Assembly: GCA_011065065.1 (NCBI GenBank)
Contig: JAAKFL010000005.1
Coordinates: 1-28,606, forward strand
Origin: Chlamydiota bacterium
GTDB lineage: Bacteria > Chlamydiota > Chlamydiia > Chlamydiales > SLFE01
Length of the DNA: 28,606 nt
Direction: 5' to 3'
Both the position numbers and the translations under genes were made by a program. This document shows, piece by piece, positions 24,719 through 28,606 of the stretch. The notes beneath the pieces were generated by a model that was not told where the DNA came from, made no database searches, and was given only the letters and a program-made list of their open reading frames with translations. Each line of letters opens with the position of its first letter. Within the stretch, counting starts at the first letter, position 1.

Positions 24719-25546
24719 TTAATTTTCATATCGAAGAGACATTTCGATAAGAGGAGTCTGCTCTTCAGGAGGCTCTAACTTTTCCAAGTTTTCGTAAGCC
24801 TTCAATCCAATCAATTCCCAGCTAATTTCATCAGTGGTCCTAACTTCACCTTGAATGGCATCCAGGAATGAAATCGTAAACAAATTCCCAAGATTCACAA
24901 AAGCATAAGAAAATTGACCAGGATGACTTCCCGCGAACATGGCGATCCCTCGGGCATCGCAAAATAACCTCTTATAATTATTTTTAATTCTCAACTCTAA
25001 CTCAGATTGACCCGATCCCTTCCTAGCCATATTGATATGGTGAGGTGCCAAAAACTCTGGTCGGATATAGTTATTACAGGTATCGGCTATCGAGATCAGT
25101 AAGCGAGGATTTTTCTTCTGAAGATCAAGCGTCAACTGCAAAAAATCGATCCCTTTACAAGGATCCTTATCAAAGCTAAAGCTAGGCCATGGATTCCCCA
25201 TCTCATCTTTACTATCTGTACGATAACCATGCCCTGCCCAGTAGAATAAGATCACATCATCTTCGTTGACCTTGAGCTTGTCTAATTCAACTAAAAAATC
25301 TGCATTCGCCTTATCTTCTATAAAAATGTGAGAAATAATATCGAGATCCGTAGAGTCTGAAATCTCCTGAATTTCTTTTAGCCACATGTAATAATTACAC
25401 TTCATCGCAATTTCAAGATTTTGAGCATAAGAATCGATCACCAATACCACATGGAGATCAGCAGCCTCAACGCCGCCCTGAAAGCCCAAAATTGATAATC
25501 CCGAAAGAATCGCTATTTTTAAAATAAATTTTTTAAACATAAGCAT
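24719..25546 (-). CDS. Secreted caspase-like (clan CD, C14-like) protein 3
   Basis: A 275-residue third paralogue, more diverged than the other two. The N-terminus KKFILKIAILSGLSILGF followed by GGVEAA looks like a signal peptide (cut about 29). The dyad is H106 in FYWAGHGYRT and C157 in SIADTCNN; NPWPSFSF (118-125) is present, and the C-terminal block reads PGQFSYAFVNLGNLFTISF. It differs by C50, C130 and an extra R/K-rich loop before YKRLFCDARG. AGGG lies just before ATG 25546; the ATG two codons on is an alternative. It is the first accessory gene after ptsI, 66 bases away, on the same strand, so some read-through from the PTS operon is possible. Confidence 0.87.
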   Translation of the reverse strand: MLMFKKFILKIAILSGLSILGFQGGVEAADLHVVLVIDSYAQNLEIAMKCNYYMWLKEIQEISDSTDLDIISHIFIEDKANADFLVELDKLKVNEDDVILFYWAGHGYRTDSKDEMGNPWPSFSFDKDPCKGIDFLQLTLDLQKKNPRLLISIADTCNNYIRPEFLAPHHINMARKGSGQSELELRIKNNYKRLFCDARGIAMFAGSHPGQFSYAFVNLGNLFTISFLDAIQGEVRTTDEISWELIGLKAYENLEKLEPPEEQTPLIEMSLRYEN

Positions 25547-25612
25547 TTTCCCTGCTTTGATTTATTAGAAAATAATAATAGAATTAGGTTAAGGAATGAT
25601 AAAGAATCGCAA

Positions 25613-27388
25613 TTATGTTAGGGCAATATGATGATATTCTTCGGGAAAAGTGGACTGGAATTCTTGATTTAAGAGATCTTGGATTTCGCCGGGAGTCGAC
25701 AGGGATTGCACCTCTTCTACAAGCTCGTGACACCGGACCACACTAGTATGTCGGATCACCTTTTTGATAAGAGGGAGGTTTCTGAGGGAAACAGAGAGTT
25801 CATTGATCCCTAATCCAATGAGTAAGGGGGTAAACCGTGGATCCCCTGCAATCTCACCACAAACGCTCACAGGGACCCCATATTGGCTAGCCTGTCCTAC
25901 CACAAGCTTAAGCATGCGGATAAGGGCTGGATGCATTGGATTATACAGCTTATTGACGGCCTGATTGCTTCGATCCACTGCTAGTAGATACTGAACGAGA
26001 TCATTGGTCCCAATGGCAATAAAGTCACATTCTTTAGCCAAAAGATCTGCGATCATCGCCGCCGAAGGGACTTCGATCATACATCCGATCCGCACTTTCT
26101 TTTCAATCGTCTTCCCACTGTGTGACAATTCATTTTGAACCTCTGCGATCAATTCTTTAGCCTCGATCAATTCTGATAGATCTGAAATCATGGGAAACAT
26201 GATCGAAACATTCCCTTTTTCGCTGGCCCGAAGAATCGCACGAATTTGAGCGCGAAAAATATCAGGTTCACGCAAAAGAAATCGAATGGCCCGGCAGCCT
26301 AAATAAGGATTCCCCTTGTGGGTGGCTTGTTGTTCAATCGTCAACTTATCGCCACCAATATCAAATGTCCGAATAACTATGGGCAAACCTCGCATCTCGC
26401 TCACAATACGGCTGTAGATGTCAAATTGTTCCTCTTCCGTAGGAAATTTTTGTTTGGACAAAAAGATGTATTCCGAGCGAAATAGGCCTACGCCAGCTAC
26501 GCCATATTGATGGAGAAGTTCAATCTCATTCACCATCTCAATATTCGCCACAAGGCCCATTTTGTAACCATCATAGGTTTCAGCTTTAAGAGGGCAAATT
26601 TTTTCAAGTTCCTGAAAAGTTGCGTAAATCTGTTTCCGCGCCCGGTGAAATTTTGACAAAGTTTTCTTAGAAGGAAAGAGAATGATATCTCCGGCTTGCG
26701 CATCTACAATCACTTCAGTGTTCAGAGCCGATTCAATCAGTTCATAACTCACATTCGCCACATAGGGAATTCCCTTTGCCTTTGCCACAATTGCTGCATG
26801 AGACGTGTTTCCACCGGTATCACTGATGATCGCACAAATGTTTTGAAGATCCACTTCAGCGACATCAGAAGCGGCTACTTCATGAGAAAACACAATCGTA
26901 TTAGGTGGCATTAAGGCTAACGAAGAGCGTTCGGCTCCTCTGAGATGCCCCAACACTCTTCGGGAAATATCAAGGAGATCGCAACCTCTTTCTCGGAAGA
27001 AAAGATCTTTAATCTCGTTAAATTTTTTCTGGTATTGAAGCAAAAAACACTGAAATACGTAGTCGGCATTCTTTTTGGTTTTTACGATATTGTCTTTAAT
27101 TTCGGTGACTAAAATGGGATCATCGAGAAGTTGCAGGTGGGTTTCTAGAATGGCTGCAGCTTCTTGGGAGCGGTCACTCTCCAATTGTTCTTTGAGACGC
27201 TGTAAATCTTTCTTGGTATTTTTAAGAGCCTCATCATATCGGTCAAGTTCGTGGGGAACTTCACTTAGGGGAACATCTCGCTGTGGAATTGCCCCATTAT
27301 CGTGAGTGAATAACGCTAGATTTCCTATAGCAATGCCATGACTGATAGGATTCCCTCGGATCAGAGATTCCCTGGTTTTCACGTTCAC
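25613..27388 (-). CDS. ptsI: PTS enzyme I (phosphoenolpyruvate-protein phosphotransferase)
   Basis: Enzyme I transfers phosphate from phosphoenolpyruvate to HPr. It has 591 residues, close to the usual 570-590. The N-terminal HPr-binding and phospho-histidine domain ends with GGNTSHAAIVAKAKGIPYV, where H197 is the phosphorylated residue. The C-terminal PEP-utilising barrel shows GLFRSEYIF, RTFDIGGDK, CRAIRFLLREPDIFRAQIRAI, MFPMI, GIGTND-type IAIGTNDLVQYLLAVDRSN and the active-site cysteine in SVCGEIAGDP. The start is GTG at 27388 with GGGGAG eight bases upstream, inside the last codons of ptsH, so the genes are tightly coupled. No sugar-specific EII gene is in the window. Confidence 0.96.
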   Translation of the reverse strand: MNVKTRESLIRGNPISHGIAIGNLALFTHDNGAIPQRDVPLSEVPHELDRYDEALKNTKKDLQRLKEQLESDRSQEAAAILETHLQLLDDPILVTEIKDNIVKTKKNADYVFQCFLLQYQKKFNEIKDLFFRERGCDLLDISRRVLGHLRGAERSSLALMPPNTIVFSHEVAASDVAEVDLQNICAIISDTGGNTSHAAIVAKAKGIPYVANVSYELIESALNTEVIVDAQAGDIILFPSKKTLSKFHRARKQIYATFQELEKICPLKAETYDGYKMGLVANIEMVNEIELLHQYGVAGVGLFRSEYIFLSKQKFPTEEEQFDIYSRIVSEMRGLPIVIRTFDIGGDKLTIEQQATHKGNPYLGCRAIRFLLREPDIFRAQIRAILRASEKGNVSIMFPMISDLSELIEAKELIAEVQNELSHSGKTIEKKVRIGCMIEVPSAAMIADLLAKECDFIAIGTNDLVQYLLAVDRSNQAVNKLYNPMHPALIRMLKLVVGQASQYGVPVSVCGEIAGDPRFTPLLIGLGINELSVSLRNLPLIKKVIRHTSVVRCHELVEEVQSLSTPGEIQDLLNQEFQSTFPEEYHHIALT

Positions 27389-27393
27389 TCTGT

Positions 27394-27663
27394 TTACTCC
27401 CCAAACCGATTTTCGAATGCATCCACAAGTTTTTCTAGTGTGTCGCCAGCATCTTCTCCATCCACAGTAATTGTAATTCTGGAATTTCTTCGCGCTGCCA
27501 ACATTAAGATACTCAGAATGCTTTTTGCGTTGATCGTCTCTTTTTTATGAGTGAAGAACACATCACTTTTGCAATTTTGTAAAAGTTTCACAATTGTAGT
27601 TGCTGGTCTTGTGTGCAACCCCAACGCGTTTTTAATTTGAACTTTTTGTATTAATTTAGACAT
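27394..27663 (-). CDS. ptsH: Phosphocarrier protein HPr
   Basis: An 89-residue HPr. H17 in GLHTRPA is the residue phosphorylated by enzyme I. S48 in AKSILSILML occupies the position phosphorylated by HPr kinase, so the regulatory serine is retained, which fits the adjacent hprK. The stop is five bases before the ptsI GTG, and the start follows the hprK TGA by four bases with AGGTGATC as the probable ribosome site. Confidence 0.96.
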   Translation of the reverse strand: MSKLIQKVQIKNALGLHTRPATTIVKLLQNCKSDVFFTHKKETINAKSILSILMLAARRNSRITITVDGEDAGDTLEKLVDAFENRFGE

Positions 27664-27667
27664 ATGA

Positions 27668-28591
27668 TCACCTCGCAGTCATTTCTAACAACTTACGTTT
27701 AAATTCTTTTGCAGAATTGTACCCCATATCCTTGAGGCGGTGGTTCAGAGCAATCGTTTCCAGTAGCAAAACGACATCTCTTCCTGGCTTTACAGGTAAT
27801 ATGTGTAAGGGCAGGTCTATCCCCAGGATATCGCAATATTTATCATCTGCTCCCACTCTATCATAAAAGCTATGATCATCCCAAGTCTCAAGTTTCACAA
27901 CAAGGTCAATACTTTTGTTATTCCGCACGCAAACAGCTCCGTATAAATGAGCCACGTTAATAATTCCAATGCCACGAATTTCCATGTGGTGCTTTGTGAG
28001 TTCCGCCCCATAACCTTCTAAGTAGTTCCCTTCACGCTTTTTTACCTTGACGACATCATCGGAAATCAACCTGTGACCTCTTTCGATCAAACCCAATGCT
28101 GCTTCACTTTTCCCTACAGAGGAATCCCCTTGAATCAAAACACCAACACCAAAAACTTCCACCAACGTTCCATGCAAAGTCACAGTCGGAGCAAATTCTT
28201 CTGTCAGCAAAAGTGTCAGGCGGCTGAGAAGATTCATCGTCTTCATAGGGGTTCTAAAAAGAGGAATCCCATTTTTTTCACAAATCAGAAGAAGTTCCTT
28301 TGGCGATCGGTAGCGGCGAGTCACAATGACGGCGGGAGTGTCCTGAGACAATATTGCCTCCAACCGCTCGATCCGTGTTTTTGAATCCAGATCCCGAATG
28401 TACTGGATATCCACTTTACCGAAGACCAAAATTCGTTTGCTAGCGTGGTTCTTAAGATAGCCAGTGATCCCCAGGCCGGGCCGATTCGCTTCGGGGACTT
28501 TTATCCGGCGTCGCATTCCCCTTTTTCCGACGACGAGTTCTAAACTGAGGTCCTGTCCGTGTTGATCGTAGAGATTTTGAATTGTGTACAT
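27668..28591 (-). CDS. hprK: HPr kinase/phosphorylase
   Basis: A 307-residue bifunctional enzyme that phosphorylates and dephosphorylates the regulatory serine of HPr. The N-terminal domain (1-130) precedes H140 in LHGTLVEV, the P-loop GDSSVGKS (155-162), the ISDD pair (D178, D179), the family signature EIRGIGIINV (204-213) and PVKPGRDVVLLLE with the C-terminal helix NHRLKDMGYNSAKEF. All the catalytic motifs appear intact. The gene starts at an ATG (28591) close to the window edge, and its length fits the family. It is the first gene of the hprK-ptsH-ptsI unit. Without EII genes in view the module may be purely regulatory, as proposed for other bacteria with incomplete PTS; that is inference. 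Confidence 0.95.
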   Translation of the reverse strand: MYTIQNLYDQHGQDLSLELVVGKRGMRRRIKVPEANRPGLGITGYLKNHASKRILVFGKVDIQYIRDLDSKTRIERLEAILSQDTPAVIVTRRYRSPKELLLICEKNGIPLFRTPMKTMNLLSRLTLLLTEEFAPTVTLHGTLVEVFGVGVLIQGDSSVGKSEAALGLIERGHRLISDDVVKVKKREGNYLEGYGAELTKHHMEIRGIGIINVAHLYGAVCVRNNKSIDLVVKLETWDDHSFYDRVGADDKYCDILGIDLPLHILPVKPGRDVVLLLETIALNHRLKDMGYNSAKEFKRKLLEMTAR

Positions 28592-28606
28592 GCGCGATTA
28601 TCCCGT

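Overview
The window most likely comes from a member of the Chlamydiae, probably an amoeba-associated (environmental) lineage rather than Chlamydia itself. The reasons are the housekeeping genes dnaX and ybaB facing ptsI and ptsH, a gene order I recall as adjacent in chlamydial genomes, together with HPr kinase, a giant DUF3638-like protein, an F-box protein and secreted caspase-like proteins. The assignment is inference from gene content; no rRNA or tRNA gene is visible.

Layout. Positions 1-5884 are core genome: a short-chain dehydrogenase coupled to a PgpH/YqfF-type 7TM-HD phosphohydrolase (minus strand), a divergent galE-like epimerase, then dnaX and ybaB (plus strand). Positions 25613-28591 are core again: hprK-ptsH-ptsI, a tight minus-strand operon for the regulatory part of a PTS (HPr kinase, HPr, enzyme I). 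Between them lie about 19.7 kb of AT-richer accessory DNA. Its left part (5936-18765) is bracketed by a ~90-bp inverted repeat. It holds a 3153-residue protein that joins a possible CE-clan cysteine-protease-like region to a DUF3638-like helicase region, a sulfotransferase-like gene, an HSL-type esterase, and an orphan XRE antitoxin beside a decapitated RelE/HigB-like toxin. Its right part holds a two-TM protein with a YiiX-like cysteine motif, an alpha-helical toroid protein, three exported caspase-like proteins and an F-box protein.

The most striking signal is that the 3' end of ybaB occurs three times: in ybaB itself, directly after the giant gene (15777-15824), and at the end of the esterase gene (18143-18220). 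In the last case the ybaB-derived codons supply the esterase's final residues and its stop codon. The differences between the copies are mostly synonymous, so the tails look like pieces of other organisms' ybaB genes imported with cargo. A second 20-bp word, taken from the 3' end of the toroid gene, supplies the TAA stop of both the giant gene and the two-TM gene. Together these suggest that the ybaB 3' end is a repeatedly used insertion site for eukaryote-directed cargo genes.

Functionally the accessory genes look like host-interaction cargo (proteases, ubiquitin-pathway mimicry, lipid or sulfate chemistry), but no secretion assignment can be made from sequence alone except the signal peptides of the caspase-like proteins. 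GC-rich short-word repeats and long palindromes sit at the block boundaries. No insertion-sequence transposase, integrase, CRISPR array or RNA gene was recognised.
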